In this document: one piece after another, positions 54,202 through 62,684 of the stretch
Layout: every line of letters starts with the position of its first letter
How positions within the stretch are numbered: the stretch's first letter is position 1
NCBI RefSeq assembly: GCF_029625215.1
Contig: NZ_CP121197.1
Location: 2,170,001-2,234,000, forward strand
Reading direction: 5' to 3'
Length of the DNA: 64,000 nucleotides
From: Aurantibacillus circumpalustris
GTDB lineage: Bacteria; Bacteroidota; Bacteroidia; B-17B0; Aurantibacillaceae
Notes under the pieces: generated by a model
What the model saw: only the letters and a program-made list of their open reading frames with translations
What the model was told of the DNA's origin: nothing
The model's database searches: none
Translations under genes and position numbers: made by a program

Positions 54202-54947
54202 AAAATGTAATCTTCATAACATTAAGCATTCTTTTCTTTGCCTCGCCTGCATTTTCTAATCCTTTCTTAGAAAAAGCAGAAAAAGCTTATGACTCTAAAA
54301 GATACAAGGAAGCAATTGAGAGTTATGAGAAACTAATTCAAGAAGGCTACACGTCGTATCAACTCTATTTTAACCTAGGAAACTCTTATTACAGAAATAA
54401 TGAACTAGGCAAAGCAATTTATTATTATGAATTGGCACGAAAAATTGAACCGAACGATGAGGATGTGCGACTCAATCTGGGAATAGCAGCGGGCAAAACA
54501 ATCGATAAAATAGATGCTAAAGAAAACTTTTTCATCAGTGCTGTAAAAACAAACCTGCTATCTTCCTTTTCTACAACAACATGGGCTAAGCTTACAATTA
54601 TCGCTTTATTTTTGGCAGCGGTTCTTTTTTTCTTTTTTATTAGTTCCACTCAACTTCTTGTAAAACGAATTTCTCTTGTATTAAGTTCTGTTTTATTTAT
54701 CGGTTTTTTTATAACTTATTTTCTTGGTTCTTCTGCGGTAAACGCGAAGTATGAGAATAAGTTTGCAATCATTCTTGCAAAGGAAATTAAAATAATGAAT
54801 GAGCCAACAGCTCTCGCTAAGGTTAAATTTTCTTTACACGAAGGCACAAAAATTCGTGTGGTGGAGAATAACGGGGATTGGTTATTAATTAAACTTGATA
54901 ACGGCAACGAAGGTTGGGTAAAGATTAATGATGTCGGCATCATTTAG
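54198..54947 (+). CDS. batE: BatE protein (TPR plus SH3), 249 aa
   Basis: Signal peptide, two tetratricopeptide repeats (EKAYDSKRYKEAIESYEKLI, LYFNLGNSYYRNNELGKAIYYY), two membrane helices (~130-185) and a C-terminal bacterial SH3 domain (KFSLHEGTKIRVVENNGDW, NEGWVKINDVGII). Last gene of the operon, sharing ATGA with batD; it converges on lipA with an 18-bp gap. Confidence 0.93.
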   Translation: MKNVIFITLSILFFASPAFSNPFLEKAEKAYDSKRYKEAIESYEKLIQEGYTSYQLYFNLGNSYYRNNELGKAIYYYELARKIEPNDEDVRLNLGIAAGKTIDKIDAKENFFISAVKTNLLSSFSTTTWAKLTIIALFLAAVLFFFFISSTQLLVKRISLVLSSVLFIGFFITYFLGSSAVNAKYENKFAIILAKEIKIMNEPTALAKVKFSLHEGTKIRVVENNGDWLLIKLDNGNEGWVKINDVGII

Positions 54948-54965
54948 ACTTCGTAAAATTTTTTC

Positions 54966-55829
54966 TTAGAAGATATGTTTTTCGGCGTGGTAAGAAGATC
55001 TAACCAAAGGCCCGCTTTCTACAAAACGAAACCCTTTTCCTAACGCATACTCTCTGTACTTTTTAAAATCATCAGGATGCACAAATTTCGCTACAGGTAT
55101 ATGTTTAGGAGTTGGTTGTAAATATTGCCCAATTGTAAGAACATCACATTTAACGTTAGATAAATCATTAATGGTTTCATAAATTTCTTCTTCGGTTTCT
55201 CCTAACCCAACCATTAAACCGCATTTAGTTTTTACATCCGCTTCATCCAAACGTTTCAAAACTTCTAAACTTCGGTCATATTTTGCTTGAATTCTCACTT
55301 GAGCTGTCAAACGTCTAACTGTCTCAATGTTATGTGAAACGATATCTGGTTTTACATCAATGATTCTTTGAAGGTTTTCCCATTTTCCAGCAAAATCAGG
55401 AATTAAACACTCGAATTTTGTTTCAGGACTAATTGCTCTTATTTCTTTGATGGTTTCTGCCCATATAATTGAACCGCCATCTTTTAAATCGTCTCTATCA
55501 ACACTTGTAATAACGCAGTGCTTAACACCCATCAGTTTAACAGAGTAGGCTATACGTTTTGGTTCATCCCAGTCTGCCGGTTTTGGTTTACCTGTTGCAA
55601 CAGCACAAAAACCACAACTACGGGTACAAATGTTTCCAAGAATCATGAAGGTAGCAGTGCCAGCTCCCCAACATTCGCCCATGTTTGGACAGTTACCACT
55701 TTCGCAAATTGTGTGAAGTTTATGCTCGCTAACTATACCGCGAACTTTAACATATTCTTTACCGGTCGGTAATTTTACACGTAACCAATCAGGTTTTTTA
55801 ACTCTTTTAAGATTGTCTGTCAATTCCAT
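54966..55829 (-). CDS. lipA: Lipoyl synthase LipA, 287 aa
   Basis: Radical-SAM enzyme inserting two sulfurs into octanoyl groups of 2-oxoacid dehydrogenases and GcvH. N-terminal auxiliary cluster motif [12 protein letters not shown], radical-SAM motif CTRSCGFC and the C-terminal RSSY (VRSSYHAEK) are all present. The start is ATG 55829 ([20 protein letters not shown]), which matches the family and falls just after the stop of the upstream gene. The upstream in-frame ATG at 55856 would overlap that gene. Confidence 0.97.
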   Translation of the reverse strand: MELTDNLKRVKKPDWLRVKLPTGKEYVKVRGIVSEHKLHTICESGNCPNMGECWGAGTATFMILGNICTRSCGFCAVATGKPKPADWDEPKRIAYSVKLMGVKHCVITSVDRDDLKDGGSIIWAETIKEIRAISPETKFECLIPDFAGKWENLQRIIDVKPDIVSHNIETVRRLTAQVRIQAKYDRSLEVLKRLDEADVKTKCGLMVGLGETEEEIYETINDLSNVKCDVLTIGQYLQPTPKHIPVAKFVHPDDFKKYREYALGKGFRFVESGPLVRSSYHAEKHIF

Positions 55830-55830
55830 T

Positions 55831-56595
55831 TTAAAACCATTTTCTACCAAACACAAAGCCTACATGAAATGTAATAATGAAGTGTTCTGTTGGGTTAAAT
55901 GCCATCATAGGGATTGCTTTAGGAAAGTATTCCACCCAAATGCCTGTTTCTATCGCTCGAATTAAATTTGTATAAGGAGCGTATTCGAAACTTAAATCAA
56001 ATTTCCCGCACAGCCCAGGATAAATTTTCATTTCTGATAACCCTTTAGCGTATCCTCCGCGCCCAATTATATTTCCACTATCAGGAGGAAAACTTTCAGA
56101 ATCAAATTTAATATAATCAATTTTCTTAGGCTCTGAGTTTTTATAAATCTGTAAGTAATAGGGTTTCGCAAACGCAAACACAGGGCCGATGGAATACGAG
56201 TACCTAATTTCAACAGCTTTTATATCACCTTTTTGAAAAAGAATATTTTGTAATCCAATCCCTCCTCTTAACAAAAAGACCGTGTTTAATTTCCCATAAA
56301 CAAATCGGCGTTTATTTTCAGATTCACCTTGACTATTAACTTCTTTGGGATGGTTTAAAGTTTGAAAACCGACTTCGTAAAAACTCCTTGTTTTCGCGGT
56401 AACATGTTTACTCCGTTTTATGAGAAAACCATAACCGCGCGTATTTGCGTAAATTTTCCCACTGAAGTCTTTGCGATACAAAACATTCAATGTAGTGCCA
56501 TTCTCATTGGTACTGGGTAGATTTTGGTTTTGCGAAAACATAACATTCCCAGACAAATAAAGAAAAGAAATGCATATAAAGTGCCTCCAAAACAT
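55831..56595 (-). CDS. Outer-membrane-type protein of unknown function, 254 aa
   Basis: Signal peptide [22 protein letters not shown], then alternating beta-strand-like sequence with aromatic girdles ([33 protein letters not shown]-like strands, [14 protein letters not shown]) ending in an aromatic residue (FGRKWF), as outer-membrane barrels do. No family name recognised. Its stop is one base before the lipA start, so the two are co-transcribed, although a functional link is not obvious. Confidence 0.75.
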   Translation of the reverse strand: MFWRHFICISFLYLSGNVMFSQNQNLPSTNENGTTLNVLYRKDFSGKIYANTRGYGFLIKRSKHVTAKTRSFYEVGFQTLNHPKEVNSQGESENKRRFVYGKLNTVFLLRGGIGLQNILFQKGDIKAVEIRYSYSIGPVFAFAKPYYLQIYKNSEPKKIDYIKFDSESFPPDSGNIIGRGGYAKGLSEMKIYPGLCGKFDLSFEYAPYTNLIRAIETGIWVEYFPKAIPMMAFNPTEHFIITFHVGFVFGRKWF

Positions 56596-56600
56596 CCTAA

Positions 56601-56608
56601 CAAAAGTA
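56601..56608 (-). promoter_or_regulatory. Candidate -7 promoter element (TACTTTTG, minus strand)
   Basis: Exact TAnnTTTG match ending 5 nt before the ATG at 56595. The transcript would begin at or next to the start codon. Confidence 0.55.
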
Positions 56609-56629
56609 AAGATTTACAGGCTATTATCC

Positions 56630-56637
56630 TATTTTTG
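56630..56637 (+). promoter_or_regulatory. Candidate -7 promoter element (TATTTTTG)
   Basis: Exact TAnnTTTG match ending 16 nt before the ATG at 56654, back to back with the minus-strand element at 56601. Confidence 0.55.
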
Positions 56638-56653
56638 TGTAAAATTAACGCCT

Positions 56654-57058
56654 ATGACAAGCAAAGTAAAATACTTGGGAGAACTTAGAACAGAAGCACA
56701 TCATCTGCAGTCAGGTGAAATTATTATTACCGATGCTCCAAAAGATAACTATGGAAGAGGTGAAGCCTTTTCTCCAACCGATCTCGTAGCAACAGCATTA
56801 GCAAGTTGTATGATTTCTATTATGGGAATTGTAGCCATGAAGGAAGGTATTACTACTGTTGACGGTGCTCACGCTGAAGTAACTAAAATCATGTACCAAG
56901 AACCGAGAAGAATTGGAGAGATTCACATTAAGATTTCATTCCCAAAAAAAGAGTATTCTGACAAGGAAAAAAAAATATATGAACATGCCGCTCATACCTG
57001 TCCGGTTGCAAAAAGTTTGCATCCTGATTTAAAACAGATTATTGAATTTGTTTGGTAA
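56654..57058 (+). CDS. OsmC family protein, 134 aa
   Basis: Cytosolic OsmC/Ohr-fold protein, a class that includes thiol-dependent organic hydroperoxide reductases. The two family Cys residues are in ATALASCMISIMG and HAAHTCPVAKSL. Length typical of the YhfA/OsmC branch. ATG 56654 is chosen; the longer in-frame start at 56570 reads through the promoter region and adds unconserved sequence. Confidence 0.92.
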   Translation: MTSKVKYLGELRTEAHHLQSGEIIITDAPKDNYGRGEAFSPTDLVATALASCMISIMGIVAMKEGITTVDGAHAEVTKIMYQEPRRIGEIHIKISFPKKEYSDKEKKIYEHAAHTCPVAKSLHPDLKQIIEFVW

Positions 57059-57100
57059 AACTAAAAATTCAAAGATTCTTCTTTTGTAAAATATAAACTT

Positions 57101-58360
57101 ATGTTTAAAAATATAATTTACAGTCTAATTACAAAAGGATCTGTTGCAATAATTAATTTTATAATCCTGATTATTTCCTCACGGTATTTAGGAGTTAGTT
57201 CAAGAGGAGAAATAAGCATTTTTATATTAAATATTACTGTCATTCAAATAGTAAATGACGTATATACGGGATACAGTATTGTCCACTTTATTCCTAAATT
57301 CAATTTTATAAAAATTATTGTATATGGAGTCATTTTTACACTCATTTTATGTTCATTAAGCAATAGTTTGCTTTGGATTTTAAATAAACAGGTAAAAGGT
57401 TATGAGTGGGTGGGCTACATTTTATCTTTACTGGTTATATTAAACACATTTAATTGTGTTTTATTACTTGGGAATGAAAATATTAAAGCATATAATTTTC
57501 TTTCTTTTATACAACCGTTCTTGTTATTGTTTGGGATTGGCTTCTATTTATTCGTCCTGAAGAAATACACATTTGATGCATTCGTTTACCCGCTTTTATT
57601 TTCTTTTTCTTTTTCTTTTTTAATTTCAACTTTTTTGCAGTTTCGTTTTTTAAAGAGGAAATTTACTGTAAATAAGTACCAACTGAAACCAATTTTAGTG
57701 AATGGATTTATGTTTCAGGTCGCAACTCTTACGTTTGTTTTTGTTAATAGGTATAGTTATTATTTGTTACCTGATATTTCTAATGTAGGACTCTATTCAT
57801 CAGCTTCTTCATTGATGGAAGCTGTGCTTATAATTGTTAACGGAATTTTCCCGGTACTCCTTGCCAGAGTTTCCAATGCAGGTAATACCCCTAAAATTAT
57901 TGATCTTACGTTGGTTTTGAGTAAAGCGAGTTTCTTATTTAGCACAATGTGCGTGCTGATTTTACTCTTAATTCCCGATTCATTTTTTGTGTTTATTTTA
58001 GGAGAGGGGTTTCATGGAATAAAAAATTTAATGTTACGCTATTCTCCTGGAATTTTATTAATAAGTTTATTTGGTTCGATGAGTTATTATTTCTCAGCGA
58101 TTGGAAAACAAAAATTAGTTTTTGCTTGTTATAGTATTGGCTTTATTTCATCATTAATATTTGCCCCGTTTTTAATTTCGAGATATGGTGTTAACGGGGC
58201 AGCCCACAATGCTAACATAGCTTATTTGCTGATAGCAATAGCGGTATGCTCATCTTTTATGAGGATAACTAAGTTAAGCTCGGAGCGTTTTTTTTCATTC
58301 AGAACTGATTACAAGTATCTGAAAGATTTTATTTTTTCTAAAGAGATAGCTCACCTATAG
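57101..58360 (+). CDS. Polysaccharide flippase of the MOP superfamily (Wzx-like), 419 aa
   Basis: Twelve or so membrane helices. It starts IIYSLITKGSVAIINFIILIISSRYLGVSSRGEIS, the typical Wzx/polysaccharide-biosynthesis N-terminus, and has the Asn/Gly-rich loop RYGVNGAAHNANIAYLL late in the protein. It moves lipid-linked oligosaccharide or a similar substrate across the inner membrane. No glycosyltransferases sit beside it in this window, so the polymer is unknown. Confidence 0.88.
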   Translation: MFKNIIYSLITKGSVAIINFIILIISSRYLGVSSRGEISIFILNITVIQIVNDVYTGYSIVHFIPKFNFIKIIVYGVIFTLILCSLSNSLLWILNKQVKGYEWVGYILSLLVILNTFNCVLLLGNENIKAYNFLSFIQPFLLLFGIGFYLFVLKKYTFDAFVYPLLFSFSFSFLISTFLQFRFLKRKFTVNKYQLKPILVNGFMFQVATLTFVFVNRYSYYLLPDISNVGLYSSASSLMEAVLIIVNGIFPVLLARVSNAGNTPKIIDLTLVLSKASFLFSTMCVLILLLIPDSFFVFILGEGFHGIKNLMLRYSPGILLISLFGSMSYYFSAIGKQKLVFACYSIGFISSLIFAPFLISRYGVNGAAHNANIAYLLIAIAVCSSFMRITKLSSERFFSFRTDYKYLKDFIFSKEIAHL

Positions 58361-58385
58361 GTTAAGTAAAATTTTTAAAATTAAA

Positions 58386-58411
58386 CGCATAAAAAGGAAG
58401 TATTTTATGCG
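58386..58411 (+). terminator. Perfect hairpin after the flippase gene, probable terminator
   Basis: CGCATAAAA (58386-58394) pairs with TTTTATGCG (58403-58411) around an 8-nt loop; an AATTATTTT tail follows. Confidence 0.5.
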
Positions 58412-58474
58412 AATTATTTTCGTTAATTTGAATTCAATAAACAGTTTATTTTTATTCTAGTTAAAACACCCTTG

Positions 58475-60028
58475 ATGATAAATACACGTTTTATTCTTCT
58501 TCTTTCTTGTGGTTTTTTATGTCAATTATTTGGGTATTCGCAGTTGGACAAAGGATTAGTTTCTTCTTATTATTTTTCCGGAAATGCTAATGATGATGTC
58601 GGGCAATTGAATGGTGTTATTAGAGGCGCAAGTCTTGCCACAGATCGTTTTGGTAATGCATTCGCCGCCTATTGCTTTGATGGAAAAAACGATTATATTT
58701 CTTTAGGTACGCACACAGATCTAAAACAATTTGTAATGAGCCTTTCCCTTTGGGTTAAACTTAATGATTATAAAAGTGATCGGCAAAATTATGCCGGAAT
58801 GCCAATATTAGTTACGAAAGCACGTATTTCAGTCCAACGTTACGAAGCATATGTGCTCGCGGTTCTGGATAACGGAAGATTTTGTGGTGCCAATACCTCC
58901 ACCTTGGAAGATCAGGTAACAGCAGTTACTTATACAAAAGCAGTAGTTGATGTATGGTATCATCTCGTTTATATGTTTGACACCGATACAAGTTATTTAT
59001 ATTTAAACGGCGACTTTCAACAAAAAGTTTTCAAAGGCTTTGCAACCAATTATGCTGTTAGCGATTCTATCATGTTTGGTCATGTTGGTAACAACATGCC
59101 CGATACCTTTAAGTATAAAAATTATTCCTGGTTTAATGGCTGTATTGATGATGTAAAGTTTTACAATCGCTTACTTACGCCAAGAGAAATTAATGAACTA
59201 TATCACGAACCAAATCCAAAGTTTATTGGTGAACAACAAGCTGAGCAAACAATTAAGCTTGGAGATACAGTAATTAAGTATTGGAATTTTATTTTACTAG
59301 TTATCGTATTTATTGTTTTTGTTATCTTAATTATTCGTTGGCGTATTATTTATGTCAGAAAAAATGAGCGGATCCAGAATGAATTGCAAAGCAAATTCGC
59401 TCAACTTGAAATGAAGGCACTTAGAAGCCAGATGAACCCTCATTTTATTTTTAACGCAATAAACTCAATACAACATTATGTGCTTACAAATGAAAAGGAA
59501 TTAGCAAACAAATATTTAGTAAAATTCTCGCAGCTAATGCGTAATATTCTGGATTTAAGTAAACAAGAATTAATTACCCTTTCAAGCGAATTAGAAACTA
59601 TTAACTTGTATTTGGATATTGAATCTCTGCGTTTTAACAACGCTTTTAGTTATGAACTCAAAGTATCTCCAGATGTTTTTTTAAATGATGTGCGTTTGCC
59701 TCCATTAATCATTCAACCTTTTGTTGAGAACGCTATTTGGCATGGTTTATTGTTAAAAGAAGGCAATAAAAAATTAACTATTTCCGTTTCTAAAAAAGAA
59801 GATTATCTGGTAATTGAAATTGACGATAATGGAATAGGGAGAGAGGCTTCACGAAAATTTAGTAAACAGGAATTAAAACGAAGATCTTTTGGTATGGATA
59901 TAACTCAAGATAGGTTAAATGTTTTAGAAACAGTGTTTGGATTGGTTATTTCATTTAATTTACTCGACAAAAAAGATAACAAGGGAAGCTCACTTGGAAC
60001 AACAGTTTTTATTAATGTTAAATTATAA
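58475..60028 (+). CDS. LamG-domain sensor histidine kinase (LytS/His_kinase family), 517 aa
   Basis: Signal peptide, then a LamG/concanavalin-like periplasmic domain (~25-245: FDGKNDYISLGTH, LSLWVKLND, WYHLVYMFD, GCIDDVKFYNRLLTPREI), one membrane helix (~270-290), a coiled stretch and a His_kinase domain. The phospho-acceptor His323 is in RSQMNPHFIFNAINSIQ, and the ATP site has QPFVENAIWHGLL and EIDDNGIGREASR. It would sense a carbohydrate or other polymer outside and phosphorylate the adjacent regulator. Start is the ATG, not the TTG 3 nt earlier. Confidence 0.93.
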   Translation: MINTRFILLLSCGFLCQLFGYSQLDKGLVSSYYFSGNANDDVGQLNGVIRGASLATDRFGNAFAAYCFDGKNDYISLGTHTDLKQFVMSLSLWVKLNDYKSDRQNYAGMPILVTKARISVQRYEAYVLAVLDNGRFCGANTSTLEDQVTAVTYTKAVVDVWYHLVYMFDTDTSYLYLNGDFQQKVFKGFATNYAVSDSIMFGHVGNNMPDTFKYKNYSWFNGCIDDVKFYNRLLTPREINELYHEPNPKFIGEQQAEQTIKLGDTVIKYWNFILLVIVFIVFVILIIRWRIIYVRKNERIQNELQSKFAQLEMKALRSQMNPHFIFNAINSIQHYVLTNEKELANKYLVKFSQLMRNILDLSKQELITLSSELETINLYLDIESLRFNNAFSYELKVSPDVFLNDVRLPPLIIQPFVENAIWHGLLLKEGNKKLTISVSKKEDYLVIEIDDNGIGREASRKFSKQELKRRSFGMDITQDRLNVLETVFGLVISFNLLDKKDNKGSSLGTTVFINVKL

Positions 60029-60034
60029 TTATTT

Positions 60035-60757
60035 ATGTTAAGTGCTATTTTAGTGGATGATGAAGAAAAGTCTTTGAAAAATTTAACAATATTATTAAAT
60101 GAATATTGTAATAATGTTGAAATTATAAACACAGCCTCAAACGCTCTTCAAGCAGTAAAATTAATTCTGAGTAACAAACCCGACCTTGTTTTTTTAGATG
60201 TACAAATGCCGGGGTATAATGGATTTGATGTACTTGAGCAAATAGGGGAAGTGTCGTCAACAGTAATTTTTACAACAGCGCATAAAGAATATGCCATAAA
60301 TGCACTACGCAAAGGAGCTTTCGATTACCTTTTAAAACCAATTGATGGTGACGATTTAAAAAATTGTATTCTTAGAGCTACAGAAAAAATATCAAAAGAA
60401 AAAAATTTAGACCTTAGTCCAAATGCTAACAAGGGAATTATAGAATTATCTGTTAAAGATGGAATCATATTTATTAGGCAAGAAAAAATTGTTCGGCTTG
60501 AAGCTTCTGGAAGTTACACGGTTTTTTTTATGGACAATGATATAAAACATTTAGTTTCTAAAAGTATGAAAGAGTATGAGGCACTTCTTGACCCAACTGT
60601 TTTTTTTAGATGCCATAACTCTCATATTATTAATTTAAAAATGGTAGCTAAATTCAATAATAACAATGGATATTTTGCGGAATTAACAAATGGCTCGGTT
60701 GTTGAAATAGCAAGAAGAAGCAAGGATCTTTTTTTACAACGATTAAAAAATATTTAG
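60035..60757 (+). CDS. LytTR-family response regulator, 240 aa
   Basis: Receiver domain (~1-120) with the acidic pocket VDDEE and phospho-acceptor Asp55 (FLDVQMPGYNG), and Lys in YLLKPIDGDD. The LytTR DNA-binding domain (~140-240) shows IRQEKIVRLEASGSYTVFF, FFRCHNSHIINL and VEIARRSKDLF. Six bp after the kinase stop, so a cognate pair. Target genes not identifiable. Confidence 0.97.
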   Translation: MLSAILVDDEEKSLKNLTILLNEYCNNVEIINTASNALQAVKLILSNKPDLVFLDVQMPGYNGFDVLEQIGEVSSTVIFTTAHKEYAINALRKGAFDYLLKPIDGDDLKNCILRATEKISKEKNLDLSPNANKGIIELSVKDGIIFIRQEKIVRLEASGSYTVFFMDNDIKHLVSKSMKEYEALLDPTVFFRCHNSHIINLKMVAKFNNNNGYFAELTNGSVVEIARRSKDLFLQRLKNI

Positions 60758-60845
60758 TTCCAGCTAAACAATAGTGATATTTAAGCAAAGAGATACTTTC
60801 GGATTAATTGCACCTAATCCTTATTGAGTGCTCGGGATAGAAGAT

Positions 60846-60881
60846 GTAAGAATTTCTTACTAGAATAATGACTTGAAGTCA
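60846..60881. other. Two adjacent palindromes between convergent genes
   Basis: GTAAGAA-T-TTCTTAC (60846-60860) and TGACTT-G-AAGTCA (60869-60881) lie in the 197-bp gap. Neither has a T run, so they may be operators or bidirectional hairpins. Confidence 0.4.
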
Positions 60882-60954
60882 CTACAAACACTTCTGCGGT
60901 AAGTTTTGAGTTTTTAACTACCTGTATAGTGTTTAGCCCATAACTAGTAATGAC

Positions 60955-62625
60955 TTATCTCTTCTCTTTAATTACCTGTTTTAAGTTTAAAAGATTTAAC
61001 GGATTCGCAGTTAGGCCAGTAATGTGATGATTAACTAAACGAACTACTTCATCATAGAATAATGGAATAACAGGTGCTTCATCTATTACAATACTATCCA
61101 TTTGTCTATAGAGTTTTATTTTTTCTTTTTCGTTCTTTTCTTTTAAGACCATTTCATAAGCTCGATCAAAAGCTTCATTTTTAAAGTGAAAAAAATTGAC
61201 GCCTTGCGGTGAGAAATTTTTACTATAGAATAAACTCATGAAATTCTCCTCATCTGGATAATCTGCAAACCACGATTTTTTGAACAAAGTGTATTCGCAG
61301 TTATTCACAGCTTGACGCAATACAGATGGCATTTCTACACTAATAGTTACTTTAATGTTGTTTTCTGCTAATTGTGATTGAATAAATTCAACTTGTTCTT
61401 TATAATCGTTTGTTGCATGCAAAGAAATTTCAGGTAAACCTTTCCCATCGGGAAAACCAGCCTCAGTCAATAGTTTTTTTACCAAATCTGGCCGGTAAGT
61501 GTAGCCTTTCACCTTATCAGGATCGTAACTCTTCATGCCTTTTGGAATAAAACCCGAATTAGCAGCCGTACCAATACTATTTCTAAGAAATTTTACAAGT
61601 TTATCGCGATCAAAAGCATAATTAATTGCTTTGCGAATTGCTTTAAGTTTTAGTGGGGATTTTTTTACGACTTCTAAATTTTCATCAATAAGAACTCCAA
61701 TATAGTCTGTTTTTAGAAACGTTTCCTTTTGTAGGTAAAATTTTTTACTATAAAATTCTCTCAAACTGCCGTCTTTATTTAGAACTTCGTTTGAATTAAA
61801 AGCCTCAGCTCCGCTTAACATATCAAATTTTTCGTTTAAAAGTTCCATAAAGGCTGTTTCTCTGTCTTTAATAAAGGATACCGTCACCGCGTCTAAATAT
61901 GGTAACCGCTTTCCATTGGAATCTTTTTCAAAATAATTTTGGTTTTTTAATAATATAAGTTTGGTTCCCTCTTCCCAAATTTTAAAAATAAAAGGGCCTG
62001 TACCTACAGGATTACGCCTAAAATCAAATTTGTAATAATCTATAGCCTCGTATGGAAGTACACTAAAGTACTTCATTGTTAAAATATTAATAAAAGCGCT
62101 AAACGGTTCTTTAATATATATTTTAAGTAGAGAATCATTCACGGCAACAAAACCTTTGTAATTTGTTTTTTCACTCCGATCAACTTTATCTAATAATGAA
62201 GTCGCACTGCTAACTTTACTGTCAAACAGTCTGTTGAAACTATACACAAAGTCTTTAGCAGTAACTTTTCGTCCCTCACCATTCTCAAAACAAACATTAT
62301 TATGAAAAAAAACATCGTTGCGTAAATAAAACGTATAGCATAAACCGTCTTCACTTATGTTAAAAGAATGCGCAATACAAGGTTTTACATTTAAGCTATC
62401 ATCCATTTGGACGAGACCATTAAACAATTGGTTTACGGGTGAAATATTTTCAAAATTACTTGCAGCGGCTGGATCCAGCGACGTAATTCCGTTCATTTCA
62501 TTGTAGTTGAATATTGTTCGGGAATCGTTTCCATTATCATTTTCTCTGCAGGATATAAGAAAAAAAATAAAAATGAAAAAAGGTAGAAAGATAATTCTTA
62601 GCATATACAAAGATGGTCTTTGCAT
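60955..62625 (-). CDS. Lipoprotein extracellular solute-binding protein (SBP_bac_5, oligopeptide type), 556 aa
   Basis: Lipoprotein signal with FFIFIFFLISC as lipobox end, then the family 5 solute-binding signature region near GITSLDPAAASNFE, VQMDDSLNVKPCIAHSF, DFVYSFNRLFDSK, NPVGTGPFIFK and KAIRKAINYAFDRDKLV. It should bind peptides or similar ligands in the periplasm. The permease and ATPase genes are not in the window. M1 or M8 could be the start. Located 59 bp downstream of porV on the same strand. Confidence 0.93.
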   Translation of the reverse strand: MQRPSLYMLRIIFLPFFIFIFFLISCRENDNGNDSRTIFNYNEMNGITSLDPAAASNFENISPVNQLFNGLVQMDDSLNVKPCIAHSFNISEDGLCYTFYLRNDVFFHNNVCFENGEGRKVTAKDFVYSFNRLFDSKVSSATSLLDKVDRSEKTNYKGFVAVNDSLLKIYIKEPFSAFINILTMKYFSVLPYEAIDYYKFDFRRNPVGTGPFIFKIWEEGTKLILLKNQNYFEKDSNGKRLPYLDAVTVSFIKDRETAFMELLNEKFDMLSGAEAFNSNEVLNKDGSLREFYSKKFYLQKETFLKTDYIGVLIDENLEVVKKSPLKLKAIRKAINYAFDRDKLVKFLRNSIGTAANSGFIPKGMKSYDPDKVKGYTYRPDLVKKLLTEAGFPDGKGLPEISLHATNDYKEQVEFIQSQLAENNIKVTISVEMPSVLRQAVNNCEYTLFKKSWFADYPDEENFMSLFYSKNFSPQGVNFFHFKNEAFDRAYEMVLKEKNEKEKIKLYRQMDSIVIDEAPVIPLFYDEVVRLVNHHITGLTANPLNLLNLKQVIKEKR

Positions 62626-62647
62626 AGGCTATATGTTTGAAGTGCAC

Positions 62648-62665
62648 TGTGCAATTATGCACAGC
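62648..62665. promoter_or_regulatory. 18-bp palindrome between porV and the solute-binding protein gene
   Basis: CTGTGCA-ATTA-TGCACAG is a perfect 7-bp inverted repeat with a 4-nt centre and an overlapping GTGCAC (62643-62648). No T run, so a regulator site is more likely than a terminator. Confidence 0.5.
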
Positions 62666-62684
62666 GTTGTGTGAAGAGTTGAAA

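Noticed and set aside
55831-55856. Longer lipA start at 55856
   Set aside because: It would overlap the preceding gene and adds residues absent from LipA; ATG 55829 fits the family.
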